Assembly: GCF_039880525.1 (NCBI RefSeq)
Contig: NZ_CP156989.1
Location: 1-64,000, forward strand
Origin: Agrococcus sp. ProA11
GTDB lineage: Bacteria > Actinomycetota > Actinomycetes > Actinomycetales > Microbacteriaceae
Direction: 5' to 3'
Length of the DNA stretch: 64,000 nucleotides
The notes beneath the pieces are model-generated. The model had not been told where the DNA came from. It worked only from the letters and a program-made list of their open reading frames with translations, and made no database searches. Position numbers and translations under genes: made by a program. Below, piece by piece: positions 20,238 to 28,883 of this stretch (the first letter of the stretch is position 1; the number at the start of each line of letters is the position of its first letter).

Positions 20238-21989
20238 TCAGGGTCCCTCGGGCGGCTCGACGGGCAGGGTCGGCTCCGGCGTGGGCTCCGGCGTCGGCTC
20301 CGGTGTCGGCTCCGGTTCCGGCTCGGGCTCGGGCTCCGACGCGGTCATGGTGAGCACAGGGGAAGATCCGCTCGTGAGTGTCTCGCCGCCCGCGATGTCG
20401 CAGCTGTAGGTGTACGACACGTCGTTGTCGCCGGCCGGCATCTCCGTGATGTTCAGCTGCGACCCGTTGATCTGCAGGGTCTGCGGCTCGCCGACGGCCC
20501 ACTCGATCAGCACGTCGTAGCCGGCCAGCGTGTAGCCGGCAGGACAGGAGGCCGCATCCCAGACGACCGTGTACGCCTCGCCGGCGGTGAGGTCGGCAGG
20601 ATCCTCATCGCCCTGCATGCGCGGTGCCGCACTGGGATCCTCGATGGCCGCGACCGGGGCGTGGATGGTGCCGGTCACCGTGGATCCCTCGGGCACGGGG
20701 CCGGTCGGGTCGACCGCGTAAATGCGCGCGACGTCCTCGGCGGACGGCGCCGGGTCACCCGTGGTGACGCTCGCCACCAGGTCGAGGGCCTCGATCGCGT
20801 TGCGGAACTCGGTCTCGGTCATGCCCTCGAAGTCCGTCAGGTCGATCGTCACGGAGCCCGGCTCGGTCGGCACCTGCGAGGTGTCGGTGGGCTGCGGCTC
20901 GTCCTGGTTGTTGTTCAGCATCATCCACACGATGGCGGCCCCGGCTGCGACGAGCAGCAGCGCGAGGATCACGACCGGCCAGATCCACGGGTTGGTGCGA
21001 CGACGCTCGGTCGCGGTCCGCGACGTGGCCGAGGCGGCGAGCGGCAGGGCTGCGGTGACGGGCGTCGACTGCGTCGTGATGACGCGCGTCGCCGACTGCG
21101 TCGGGGAGTCGATGGTCGCGAACGAGTCGGTCGAGGCGATTCCGGGCACGATCGCCGCAGCACCGGCGATGTCGCCGCGGCGCAGCATCGTGGCCGCGCG
21201 CGACAGGTGCGCGGCAGAGGTCGGGCGGTCGGCCGGTGTCTTCGCGATGCAGGACAGCACGAGGTTGCGCACCGGCTCCGGCACGGTGCCCGGCAGATCC
21301 GGCGGCGCGTCGTTGATGTGCGCCATCGCGATGGCCACCTGCGACTCGCCCGTGAAGGGGCGCCGACCCGCGAGGGCCTCATAGGCGACGATGCCGAGCG
21401 AGTAGATGTCGGTCGACGGCGCCGCCTGCTGGCCCGATGCCTGCTCGGGCGAGAGGTACTGCACCGTGCCCATCACCTGACCGGTGGCCGTCAGCGGCAC
21501 CTGGTCGGCGATCCGGGCGATGCCGAAGTCGGTGATCTTGACCCGGCCCTCGGGCGTGATGAGCAGGTTGCCGGGCTTGATGTCTCGGTGCACGAGGCCG
21601 GCCTGGTGGGCGGCATGCAGCGCAGCGGAGGTCTGCGCGACGATGTCGAGCACCTTGTCGGCCGAGAGCGTGCGGTCGCGATCGAGGATGGCGCTGAGCG
21701 GCTCGCCCGGCACCAGCTCCATCACCAGGAAGGCGCTGCCCTCCTCCTCGCCGTAGTCGAAGACGTTGGCGATGCCCTCGTGGTTCACGAGCGCGGCGTG
21801 GCGCGCCTCGGCGCGGAAGCGCTCCAGGAAGCCCGGATCGCCCATGTACTCGTCTTTGAGGATCTTCAGCGCCACGGTGCGCCCGATCACCTGATCGGTC
21901 GCCTGCCACACCTCGCCCATACCGCCGATGGCGATCCGGCTGGTCAGCTGGTATCGCCCACCGAAGGTGAGTCCGCTGGATGGTCTCAT
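20238..21989 (-). CDS. pknA: Serine/threonine protein kinase (PknA type) with unusual extracellular region
   Basis: The 583-residue protein has a kinase domain (about 10-270) with Lys42, HRDIKPGN (134-141), DFG (154-156) and GTVQYLSPEQ. A membrane helix lies at about 335-357. The outside portion holds a PASTA-like segment (about 378-445), a further beta-rich domain with a likely disulfide pair (Cys482, Cys530), and a tail of Pro-Glu/Pro-Thr repeats. Mycobacterial PknA has only a short outer part, so this ectodomain is notable. The start overlaps the pbpA stop by 4 bases. Confidence 0.92.
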   Translation of the reverse strand: MRPSSGLTFGGRYQLTSRIAIGGMGEVWQATDQVIGRTVALKILKDEYMGDPGFLERFRAEARHAALVNHEGIANVFDYGEEEGSAFLVMELVPGEPLSAILDRDRTLSADKVLDIVAQTSAALHAAHQAGLVHRDIKPGNLLITPEGRVKITDFGIARIADQVPLTATGQVMGTVQYLSPEQASGQQAAPSTDIYSLGIVAYEALAGRRPFTGESQVAIAMAHINDAPPDLPGTVPEPVRNLVLSCIAKTPADRPTSAAHLSRAATMLRRGDIAGAAAIVPGIASTDSFATIDSPTQSATRVITTQSTPVTAALPLAASATSRTATERRRTNPWIWPVVILALLLVAAGAAIVWMMLNNNQDEPQPTDTSQVPTEPGSVTIDLTDFEGMTETEFRNAIEALDLVASVTTGDPAPSAEDVARIYAVDPTGPVPEGSTVTGTIHAPVAAIEDPSAAPRMQGDEDPADLTAGEAYTVVWDAASCPAGYTLAGYDVLIEWAVGEPQTLQINGSQLNITEMPAGDNDVSYTYSCDIAGGETLTSGSSPVLTMTASEPEPEPEPEPTPEPTPEPTPEPTLPVEPPEGP

Positions 21990-23467
21990 GAGTTCAGCAC
22001 CGCCTCGATCACTGCTCTCCCGATTGGCGCGGCGATCACGTTTGAAGTGTCACCGACGATGTTCTCACCTGGCACGACCACAACAGCAACTGCCACGCTC
22101 CGGCCGTCCAATTCTCCGTACCCCGTGAACCACAGGTTGAAGGGCTCGTCGTTCTCGCCCGTCTCCGCGGTACCCGTCTTGCCGCCCACCTCGACGCCCG
22201 CGATCTGCGCGTTGGTCGCGAGCCCCTCGCGCACGCCCAGCTCCATCGTCGCGCGCATCTGCGCCGCGACATCCGCCGAGATCGGATTGCCCAGGATGCT
22301 CGGCTCGGGCGCAGCGACGACATCCAGATTGGGTGCCAGCACCCGATCGATCATGTTCGGCTGCATCATCGTGCCGTCGTTCGCGATCGCCGCAGTGGTC
22401 ATCGCGATCTGCATCGGGGTGACCCGTACGTCGTACTGGCCGAAGGAGGTGAGCATGGTCTGCGCATCGTCGAGATCGCTCGGGTAGGTGCTGGGCGTGA
22501 CGGCGAGCGGCACGGTGAGCGCGTCGCCGTAGCCGAAGGCCTCCGCCTGCGCCGCGATCGCATCCTGGCCGAGCTCCAAGCCGAGCTCGGCGAACGGGAT
22601 GTTGCACGAGAGGATGAAGGCCGTCTCGAGCGTCACCGTCTCCCCGGGGCCGCAGGTGTCGCGCGAGGCGTTGCGGATCACGCTCGACGACTGCGGCAGC
22701 TGCAGCTCTGCGGGGTTGTCGAACTCCGACTCGAGCGTGAAGCGGCCGGACTCGAGCGCTGCCGAGAGCACGAGCACCTTGAACACCGAGCCCGGGAAGT
22801 ACAGGTCGCCCGCGATCGCGCGGTTGAGGAGCGGCCCGCTGGGATCGCCCAGCAGCTCGTTGTAGACCTCGGTCACCGCCGCGGTGTCGTGGCTCGCGAA
22901 CGCGTTCGGGTCGAACGTGGGGCTGGAGTGCAGCGCCAGCACATCACCGGTCTCGGGGTCGAGCGCGACGACGGCGCCCTCGCGGTCGCCGAGCGCTTCC
23001 GCCGCAGCGCGCTGCGCCGCCGAGTCGATCGTCAGCTCCACCGACGAGCCTCTCGCGTCCTGCCCGGTGAGCGTGGCGAGGATCTGATCGAGGAACTGGC
23101 TGTTGGCCGTGCCCGTGAGCTCCGAGTTCATGGCGCCCTCGATGCCGGTATTGCCCTGGCCGAGGGTGTTGTAGCCGGTGATGTGCGAGTAGAGCTCCCC
23201 CTGCGGGTACTGGCGCTGCCACTCGAACTGATCGTTGGACGGCTCCGACAGGGCCACCTGGACCCCGTCGACCACGATCGATCCGCGCTCGACCGCGAAC
23301 GAGTCGTAGAGCGTCCGCGTGTTGCGCGGATCGGCGTGCAGCGCATCCGCCTGCACCGCCTGGATCATCGTCGACGAGCCGAAGAGGCCGACGAACATGA
23401 TCAGCAGCAGGGTGCTCACGCGCCGGATCGGCCGGCGCATGCTCTGCTCACTCGAGACGTCGCTCAT
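21986..23467 (-). CDS. pbpA: Penicillin-binding protein 2 (PbpA), peptidoglycan transpeptidase
   Basis: This class B transpeptidase cross-links peptidoglycan together with RodA. The 493-residue protein has an N-terminal anchor (about 17-38), a dimerisation region and the transpeptidase domain with all three active-site motifs: SVFK (Ser227, Lys230), SCN (287-289) and KTG (430-432). Two nearby cysteines (272, 288) recall mycobacterial PbpA. The start overlaps the rodA stop and the end overlaps pknA, each by 4 bases. Confidence 0.95.
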   Translation of the reverse strand: MSDVSSEQSMRRPIRRVSTLLLIMFVGLFGSSTMIQAVQADALHADPRNTRTLYDSFAVERGSIVVDGVQVALSEPSNDQFEWQRQYPQGELYSHITGYNTLGQGNTGIEGAMNSELTGTANSQFLDQILATLTGQDARGSSVELTIDSAAQRAAAEALGDREGAVVALDPETGDVLALHSSPTFDPNAFASHDTAAVTEVYNELLGDPSGPLLNRAIAGDLYFPGSVFKVLVLSAALESGRFTLESEFDNPAELQLPQSSSVIRNASRDTCGPGETVTLETAFILSCNIPFAELGLELGQDAIAAQAEAFGYGDALTVPLAVTPSTYPSDLDDAQTMLTSFGQYDVRVTPMQIAMTTAAIANDGTMMQPNMIDRVLAPNLDVVAAPEPSILGNPISADVAAQMRATMELGVREGLATNAQIAGVEVGGKTGTAETGENDEPFNLWFTGYGELDGRSVAVAVVVVPGENIVGDTSNVIAAPIGRAVIEAVLNS

Positions 23468-24870
23468 GCGATCCCCCTTCCGCGCACCGAGTCGCTCAAT
23501 CGCAGCAGCAGCGCGACGATGAGCCAGTTCGCCAGCAGCGAGGAGCCACCGGCGGCCAGGAACGGCGTCGTCAGACCGGTCAACGGGATGAGCCGGGTGA
23601 CGCCGCCGACGACGATGAACACCTGCAGCCCGATGACGAAGGCGAGGCCGACGCCGAGCAGCTTCGTGAAGTCGTCGGGGCCCTGGAAGCCGATGCGCAT
23701 CCCGCGCGAGACCAGGATCACGTACAGGGCCAGGATGGCGAAGAGGCCGGTGAGGCCGAGCTCCTCACCCAGCGAGGGCACGATGTAGTCGCTGTTCGCG
23801 TAGGGGGTGAGCTCCGGCCGTCCGAGGCCGAGGCCGGTGCCGAGCACACCGCCGTGCCCCATCCCGAACACGCCCTGCACGATCTGGAACGAGCCGCCCT
23901 GCGCGCTGTAGACGTCCTGGTCGAACGCGTGCGTCCAGGCGTGGATGCGACGCTGCACGTAGCCGAGCGAGAAGTAGGCGGCGACGCCGCCCACCGCGAC
24001 GAGCCCGACGCCGATGAACATCCAGGAGCGCCGCCCGGTGGCGACGTAGATCATCACCAGGAACAGGCCGAAGTAGAGCATCGCCGTGCCCAGGTCGCGC
24101 TGGAAGACCAGCACGAGCATGCACATGCCCCACACCAGCAGGATCGGACCCAGATCCCGCAGTCGCGGGAACCGGATGCCGAGGAATCGCTTGCCGACCA
24201 CGGACAGCGAATCGCGGGCGGTCATGAGGTAGCCGGCGAAGAAGATCGCCAGGGCGATCTTGGCGAGCTCGCCAGGTTGGAACGAGGCGATGCTGCCGAT
24301 GTTGATCCAGACGGTGGCGCCGTTGATCGTGCGCCCGAGGCCTGGGATGAGCGGCAGGATCAGCAAGATCAGCGCGATCGCCATCGCGAGGTAGCGGTAG
24401 CGCGCCAGCACGCGGTGGTTGCGCACGATCACGATCGCCGCGATCGCGATCACGAGCGCCATGCCGGTCCACAGGATCTGCCGGATCGACGCGGCATCCC
24501 AGCCGGTGACGCCGTCGGCGATGTCGATGCGATAGATCATCGCGATCCCGAGACCGTTGAGCACGGTGGCCACGGGCAGGATGATGGCGTCCGCCTCGCG
24601 TGCGACGATCCGCAGGGCGATGTGCATGGCGAGCGTCAGCACGCCCAGCCCCGCAGCCAGCTGCAGCGGCAGCAGGTCGACCCGCTGCAGCGCGCCCAGC
24701 TGCACGAGCACCATGGCGCCGCCGGCGAGCACCCAGGCGATGACGAGCAGGAAGAGCTCGAGGTTGCGGAGCTTGGCGGGGTTGCGGATGCGGACCTTGA
24801 TGGCCTCGGTCACGTCGCGCAGCTGCACGATCCCGGTCTGCAGCGCATTGGGAGCGGTCTGGTCGGTCAT
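23464..24870 (-). CDS. rodA: FtsW/RodA/SpoVE family peptidoglycan glycosyltransferase
   Basis: The 468-residue protein has about 12 membrane spans and polymerises lipid II into glycan strands with the adjacent PbpA. Family signatures include the large extracellular loop with FQPGELAKIALAIFFAGYL and the C-terminal GVFGMGHGGVLGTGLG and SLGEELGLTG segments. Start ATG 24870 overlaps the pstP stop as ATGA. Confidence 0.94.
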   Translation of the reverse strand: MTDQTAPNALQTGIVQLRDVTEAIKVRIRNPAKLRNLELFLLVIAWVLAGGAMVLVQLGALQRVDLLPLQLAAGLGVLTLAMHIALRIVAREADAIILPVATVLNGLGIAMIYRIDIADGVTGWDAASIRQILWTGMALVIAIAAIVIVRNHRVLARYRYLAMAIALILLILPLIPGLGRTINGATVWINIGSIASFQPGELAKIALAIFFAGYLMTARDSLSVVGKRFLGIRFPRLRDLGPILLVWGMCMLVLVFQRDLGTAMLYFGLFLVMIYVATGRRSWMFIGVGLVAVGGVAAYFSLGYVQRRIHAWTHAFDQDVYSAQGGSFQIVQGVFGMGHGGVLGTGLGLGRPELTPYANSDYIVPSLGEELGLTGLFAILALYVILVSRGMRIGFQGPDDFTKLLGVGLAFVIGLQVFIVVGGVTRLIPLTGLTTPFLAAGGSSLLANWLIVALLLRLSDSVRGRGIA

Positions 24871-26108
24871 GGCGACGGCTCCAATCGTTCGACGATCGCG
24901 CGAGCGGCCTCGAGCGATCCGGCCGAGATCGTCTGCTCGACGTTGCGCTGGTTGAAGGGCGTCAGGTCATCGATGGCGATATCCGTCTCCTGCACCTGCG
25001 TGGCCAGCACGAAGGGGCCGATCTGCTGCTGGATGCCCTGGTAGATCGCGACGTTGCCGGCGTCGTTGACGCCGACGAAGTAGCGATCCTGCGTCCAGCT
25101 GTAGAAGAGCGTGGAGACGACGAGGACGCCCACGACGACGACCATCGTGCCGATGCTCCAGATGATGCGGCGCGTGCGGCGCATCTGACGCTGCTCGGCG
25201 AGCAGCTCCTGCAGGAACTCCTCGCTCTCGGGCTCGAAGTGCTCGAAGGCCGGCTGCATGCGCGACTGACGCGGGTGCATGATGAGCTGGCCGAGGCTCA
25301 CGAAGGTGCGCTCGGGCTCCACCGCCTCGTAGCTGATGGGCGCGGCGGCCGAGCCGACCGTGGTGGGCTCGATCGACGAGGAGCGGCGCTCGTCGATGTC
25401 GCACAGCACGACGGTCACGTTGTCGGGGGCACCGCGCGAGAGCGACTCGTTGACGAGCCGCTGCACGGTGGAGGGGGTGTCGAGGCCCTGCGCGAGGATG
25501 GTGCGGATGCGATCCTCGTCGACGTAGCTCGACAGGCCGTCGGAGCACACCAGCCAGCGATCGCCCGGCAGTGCGTCCTCGACCGCGACGTCGATCTCCG
25601 GGTCGTGCTCGACGTTGCCGAGGATGCGCATGACGACGTTGCGACGCGGGTGGTGCTCCGCCTCCTCGCGCGTGATGCGCCCGGCATCCACGAGCTTCTG
25701 CACGAAGGTGTGGTCGGTGGAGATCTGCTCGAGCGCGCCGACGCGGTAGCGGTAGATGCGGCTGTCGCCGATGTGGGCGATGCCCACCCGGTCGCCGACC
25801 CTGATGATGCCCGAGCCGGTCGTGCCCATGCCGGAGAGCTCGGGGTGCTCGAGCATCGCCTGCTGCAGGGCATCGTTGCCCTCGCGGAGCGCCTGCGCGA
25901 GCGCCTGCGCCGCCTCCTCCGCGGTCTCGTACTCGCGGTCCGCTTCCCGCGCCCTGCGCGTGACGATGGCGCTCGCCACGTCGCCGCCGGCGTGGCCGCC
26001 CATGCCGTCGGCGACGAAGAACAGCCGGGCGCCGGCATAGCCGGAGTCCTGGTTCTCGGTGCGGATCCGGCCGACGTGGCTGATCGCTGCGGACAGCGGT
26101 GTGCTCAA
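24867..26108 (-). CDS. pstP: PP2C-family protein serine/threonine phosphatase
   Basis: This is the partner phosphatase of PknA/PknB. The 413-residue protein has a PPM/PP2C domain (about 1-240) with metal-binding motifs TENQD, FVADGMGGHAGG, GDSRIYRYR, CSDGLSSYV and GAPDNVTVV, then a linker, one membrane helix (about 300-325) and a small outer domain. No ATG is available: the TTG at 26108, 2 bases after the fhaB stop and preceded by GAGG, gives the standard N-terminus. The TTG choice is inferred; the protein identity is firm. Confidence 0.93.
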   Translation of the reverse strand: MSTPLSAAISHVGRIRTENQDSGYAGARLFFVADGMGGHAGGDVASAIVTRRAREADREYETAEEAAQALAQALREGNDALQQAMLEHPELSGMGTTGSGIIRVGDRVGIAHIGDSRIYRYRVGALEQISTDHTFVQKLVDAGRITREEAEHHPRRNVVMRILGNVEHDPEIDVAVEDALPGDRWLVCSDGLSSYVDEDRIRTILAQGLDTPSTVQRLVNESLSRGAPDNVTVVLCDIDERRSSSIEPTTVGSAAAPISYEAVEPERTFVSLGQLIMHPRQSRMQPAFEHFEPESEEFLQELLAEQRQMRRTRRIIWSIGTMVVVVGVLVVSTLFYSWTQDRYFVGVNDAGNVAIYQGIQQQIGPFVLATQVQETDIAIDDLTPFNQRNVEQTISAGSLEAARAIVERLEPSP

Positions 26109-26110
26109 GC

Positions 26111-26647
26111 TCAGCGCCTCAGCTCGAAGGTCGTCGTGCCGATGCGCACGGAGCTGCCCACCTGCACAGGCGTCGATTCGCTGATGCGCTTGCCCTCGAC
26201 GAAGGTGCCGTTGGTCGAGCCGAGATCCTGCACCACCCACTGGTCGCGCCAGCGCGCGATCTTCGCGTGGGCGTTCGAGGTGTAGTCGTCCTTGATCTGC
26301 AGCCCGCTGCCTGAGGAGCGACCGATGGTCATGCCCGTTTCCGGCAGCTCCAACTCGAGCCCGGCCTTCGGGCCGGAGGTGATCACGATGCGGGTCGCCT
26401 GCCCGGATGCCGGCTTGCCCGTTGACGCCGGGGCAGGAGCGCGCGCGGTCGCGGTCGTCGGTGCATCGGCTCCCGCCGGGGCCGAGCCGCTCTCGCGAGA
26501 GCGCGCGCTGCGGACCGCCACCTGCTGGAGCTGCGTGAGGCGCGGCCCGAAGAGGTCGCTGCGCAGCGAGTACAGGACGATGAAGATGAACAGCCACAGG
26601 AGGGCGAGGAAGCCGATCCTGATGATGATGAGAGTCAGTTCGCTCAC
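26111..26647 (-). CDS. fhaB: FHA domain protein with N-terminal membrane anchor (FhaB/FipA type)
   Basis: The 178-residue protein has an N-terminal membrane helix (LIIIRIGFLALLWLFIFIVL lies within it), a low-complexity Ala/Pro linker, and a C-terminal FHA phosphothreonine-binding domain with GRSSGSGL, SNAHAKI and STNGTFVEG. It reads kinase output at the division or elongation machinery. The GTG at 26647 follows AAGGAGC. It overlaps fhaA by 4 bases. Confidence 0.92.
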   Translation of the reverse strand: MSELTLIIIRIGFLALLWLFIFIVLYSLRSDLFGPRLTQLQQVAVRSARSRESGSAPAGADAPTTATARAPAPASTGKPASGQATRIVITSGPKAGLELELPETGMTIGRSSGSGLQIKDDYTSNAHAKIARWRDQWVVQDLGSTNGTFVEGKRISESTPVQVGSSVRIGTTTFELRR

Positions 26648-27321
26648 GGGCGCTCCTTCGACTGCGCCAGCAGGCGGTAGACGATCCGCGTTGCTCCGAT
26701 GTCGATGATCGAGTCGGGTTCGAGCAGCGCGTGCTTCAGCGCCCTGCCGTTGAGTGTCGTGCCGTTCGTGGAGCCGAGGTCGCTCACCTGGGCGCGCGTG
26801 CCGTCCCAGATGATCTCGGCGTGCTTGCGCGAGGCGCCGGCGTCGTCGACCGTGATGTCGGCGTCGGAGCCTCGGCCGATGATCGTGCGGCCCGTGCGCA
26901 GCATGTGGCGCTTGCCCTTGATGTCGACGACCGCCGTCCAGACGACCTCGCCGGCTTCGGCGTCGGATCGGATCTCGAGCATGCCGGTCGTCAGCGCCTC
27001 GTCGGGCTCCAGGCCCAGATCGACGGCGCCGGGGAAGGAGTAGCCCGACTGGCGCGCGTGCGCCTGCACGGTGTCGGAGAGCTCGTCCAGCAGCGAGTCG
27101 CCGAGCCGCCGCAGCTTCTGGAAGTCGGTGGGCGAGAGGCGCACGGTGAGCCGATTGGGCACCAGGATGCGGTCGCGGGAGACCACGCTCGCCTGCGTGT
27201 CCAGCTCGCGCTTGAGCGCGCTGGCGATCTCCACCGGCTCGACGCCGGAGCGGAACGTCTTCGCGAAGGCGCCATTGACGGCCTTCTCCAGACCGCGTTC
27301 GATCGAATCGAGGAATCCCAT
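26644..27321 (-). CDS. fhaA: FHA domain protein with DUF3662 (FhaA type)
   Basis: The 225-residue protein begins MGFLDSIERGLEKAVNGAF, the hallmark of DUF3662 (residues 1-115), and ends in an FHA domain with GRGSDADI, ASRKHAEI and STNGTTLNG. In mycobacteria FhaA binds phosphorylated MviN and modulates wall precursor flipping. It is the first gene of the operon running to pknB; GGAGG lies upstream, and the promoter must lie in the 95 bases before tRNA-Leu. Confidence 0.93.
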   Translation of the reverse strand: MGFLDSIERGLEKAVNGAFAKTFRSGVEPVEIASALKRELDTQASVVSRDRILVPNRLTVRLSPTDFQKLRRLGDSLLDELSDTVQAHARQSGYSFPGAVDLGLEPDEALTTGMLEIRSDAEAGEVVWTAVVDIKGKRHMLRTGRTIIGRGSDADITVDDAGASRKHAEIIWDGTRAQVSDLGSTNGTTLNGRALKHALLEPDSIIDIGATRIVYRLLAQSKERP

Positions 27322-27416
27322 CGTGTGTCCTCACCTCCCTTCAGCCGCCGTTAGCGTACCTGCCGAGCCTAAGAACCTGATATTCTCGTCAAGTTGCCCG
27401 GTTCCGACGGGGCTTC

Positions 27417-27500
27417 GCGCGAGTGGCGGAATTGGCAGACGCGCTGGCTTCAGGTGCCAGTGTCCGCAAGGACGTGGGGGTTCAAGTCCCCCCTCGCGCA
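27417..27500 (+). tRNA. tRNA-Leu (anticodon CAG)
   Basis: This is a class II tRNA with a long variable arm. The acceptor GCGCGAG pairs with CTCGCGC, the anticodon stem CTGGC/GCCAG encloses TTCAGGT with CAG at 27451-27453, and the T arm is GGGGTTCAAGTCCCC. CCA is not encoded. A TATTCT -10-like box lies about 35 bases upstream. Confidence 0.97.
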
Positions 27501-27504
27501 CGAT

Positions 27505-27537
27505 CGGCCCCGGGCTCCACCCCGGGGCCGTTCGGTT
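27505..27537 (+). terminator. Terminator after tRNA-Leu
   Basis: A perfect 10-base-pair stem CGGCCCCGGG with loop CTCCAC (27505-27530) is followed by TTCGGTTT. Confidence 0.85.
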
Positions 27538-27546
27538 TGCCCGGGC

Positions 27547-27602
27547 GGTGCCGACCGGGCAGTGCCGACCGGGCCGCGCCTATCGGGCCGCGCGGTCCCG
27601 AC
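27547..27602. repeat. Four-copy imperfect 14-base tandem repeat
   Basis: Units GGTGCCGACCGGGC and AGTGCCGACCGGGC are followed by two diverged units, CGCGCCTATCGGGC and CGCGCGGTCCCGAC. The repeat lies between the tRNA-Leu terminator and the next hairpin and encodes nothing obvious. Confidence 0.55.
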
Positions 27603-27635
27603 GCGTCCCCAGCAGAGGGCGGATTCGGCGAACGC

Positions 27636-27668
27636 CGCGGGCGGAGGATCGATCGTCCTCCGCCCGCG
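27636..27668. terminator. Strong hairpin downstream of the alcohol dehydrogenase gene
   Basis: A perfect 13-base-pair stem CGCGGGCGGAGGA with a 7-base loop TCGATCG lies 24 bases beyond the minus-strand stop at 27693. It lacks a clear T run, so terminator function is inferred from stem strength and position. Confidence 0.7.
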
Positions 27669-27692
27669 ACATCTCCTCTGTTCGGGCCGGGA

Positions 27693-28865
27693 TCAGGGCT
27701 CGAGCACGACCTTGATGCAGCCGTCGTGCTTCTTCTGGAACAGCTCGTACATCTCGGGCGCGCGATCCAGCGGCACCCGGTGCGTGACCAGGTCCTCGGT
27801 GCCGAGCGGGTCGGCGGGATCCTCGACGAGCGGCAGCAGCGTGTCGCGCCAGGCGTGCACGTTGCACTGCCCCATGCGGATCGTGAGCTGCTTGTCGAAC
27901 AGCGTCATCATCGGGATGGGGTCGGCCGTGCCGACGTAGACGCCGCTGAGCGACACGGTGCCGCCGCGGCGCACGGCATCGAACGCGGTCATCAGCGCCG
28001 TCAGCCGGTCGAGGCCCGCCTCCTGCATCATCGGCCGCGCCAGCGCGTCCGGCAGCATCCCGACGACCGCCTGCGCGGCGGCGGCTGCGCCCGCGCCGTG
28101 CGCCTCCATGCCGACCGCGTCGACGATCGCGTCGGGGCCGCGGCCGTCGGTCATCTCGCGCAGCGCCTCGACGGCGCCCTCCATGTCGATCGTCTCGACG
28201 CCGTGGCGCTCGGCCATCGCGCGACGCTCGGCGACCGGCTCGACCGCGATGACGCGGTGCCCGAGGTGGCGACCGATGCGCGCGACGAATTGACCGACGG
28301 GGCCCAGCCCGATCACGCCGAGCGTGTCGCCCGGCTCGAGGTTCGCATACGCCACGCCCTGCCACGCGGTGGGCAGGATGTCGCTGAGGAACAGGTAGCG
28401 GTCGTCCGGCAGCTCCTTGCCCACCTTCGTGGCGTTGAAGTCGGCCATCGGGACACGCAGGCGCTCGGCCTGACCGCCCGGCACGGAGCCATACAGCGAG
28501 GTGTAGCCGTACAGCGCTGCGCCGGTGCCCTGGTCGCGGTTCTGCGTCGTCTCGCACTGGGTGGTGAGCCCGCGGGCACACATGAAGCAGTCACCGCAGG
28601 CGATGACGAAGGGGATGACGACCCGGTCGCCGGGCTGCAGCTGGGTGACGCCGGAGCCGACTTCCTCGACGATCCCCATGGTCTCGTGCCCGAGCACGTC
28701 GCCCTTGCTGAGGAAGGGGCCGAACAGCTCGTAGAGGTGCAGATCGGAGCCGCAGATCGCGGTCGACGTGACGCGGATCACGGCGTCGGTGGGATGGTCG
28801 ATCGTGGGGGAGGCGACCTCCTCGATCGTGAGTGTGCGCTTGGATTGCCAGGTGAGTGCTCGCAT
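27693..28865 (-). CDS. Zinc-dependent alcohol/formaldehyde dehydrogenase family protein
   Basis: This 390-residue medium-chain dehydrogenase has catalytic zinc ligands Cys38 and His60-Glu61 (GHETMG), structural zinc cysteines 90, 93, 96 and 104, and the NAD-binding GLGPVG loop. The insert after the structural zinc and overall length resemble glutathione-independent formaldehyde dehydrogenase-like proteins. ATG 28865 is chosen; GTG 28874 is possible. It lies 18 bases after the PadR-linked membrane gene and may be co-transcribed with it. The substrate is not predictable. Confidence 0.85.
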   Translation of the reverse strand: MRALTWQSKRTLTIEEVASPTIDHPTDAVIRVTSTAICGSDLHLYELFGPFLSKGDVLGHETMGIVEEVGSGVTQLQPGDRVVIPFVIACGDCFMCARGLTTQCETTQNRDQGTGAALYGYTSLYGSVPGGQAERLRVPMADFNATKVGKELPDDRYLFLSDILPTAWQGVAYANLEPGDTLGVIGLGPVGQFVARIGRHLGHRVIAVEPVAERRAMAERHGVETIDMEGAVEALREMTDGRGPDAIVDAVGMEAHGAGAAAAAQAVVGMLPDALARPMMQEAGLDRLTALMTAFDAVRRGGTVSLSGVYVGTADPIPMMTLFDKQLTIRMGQCNVHAWRDTLLPLVEDPADPLGTEDLVTHRVPLDRAPEMYELFQKKHDGCIKVVLEP

Positions 28866-28883
28866 GCCGCGCACGCTACGCGG

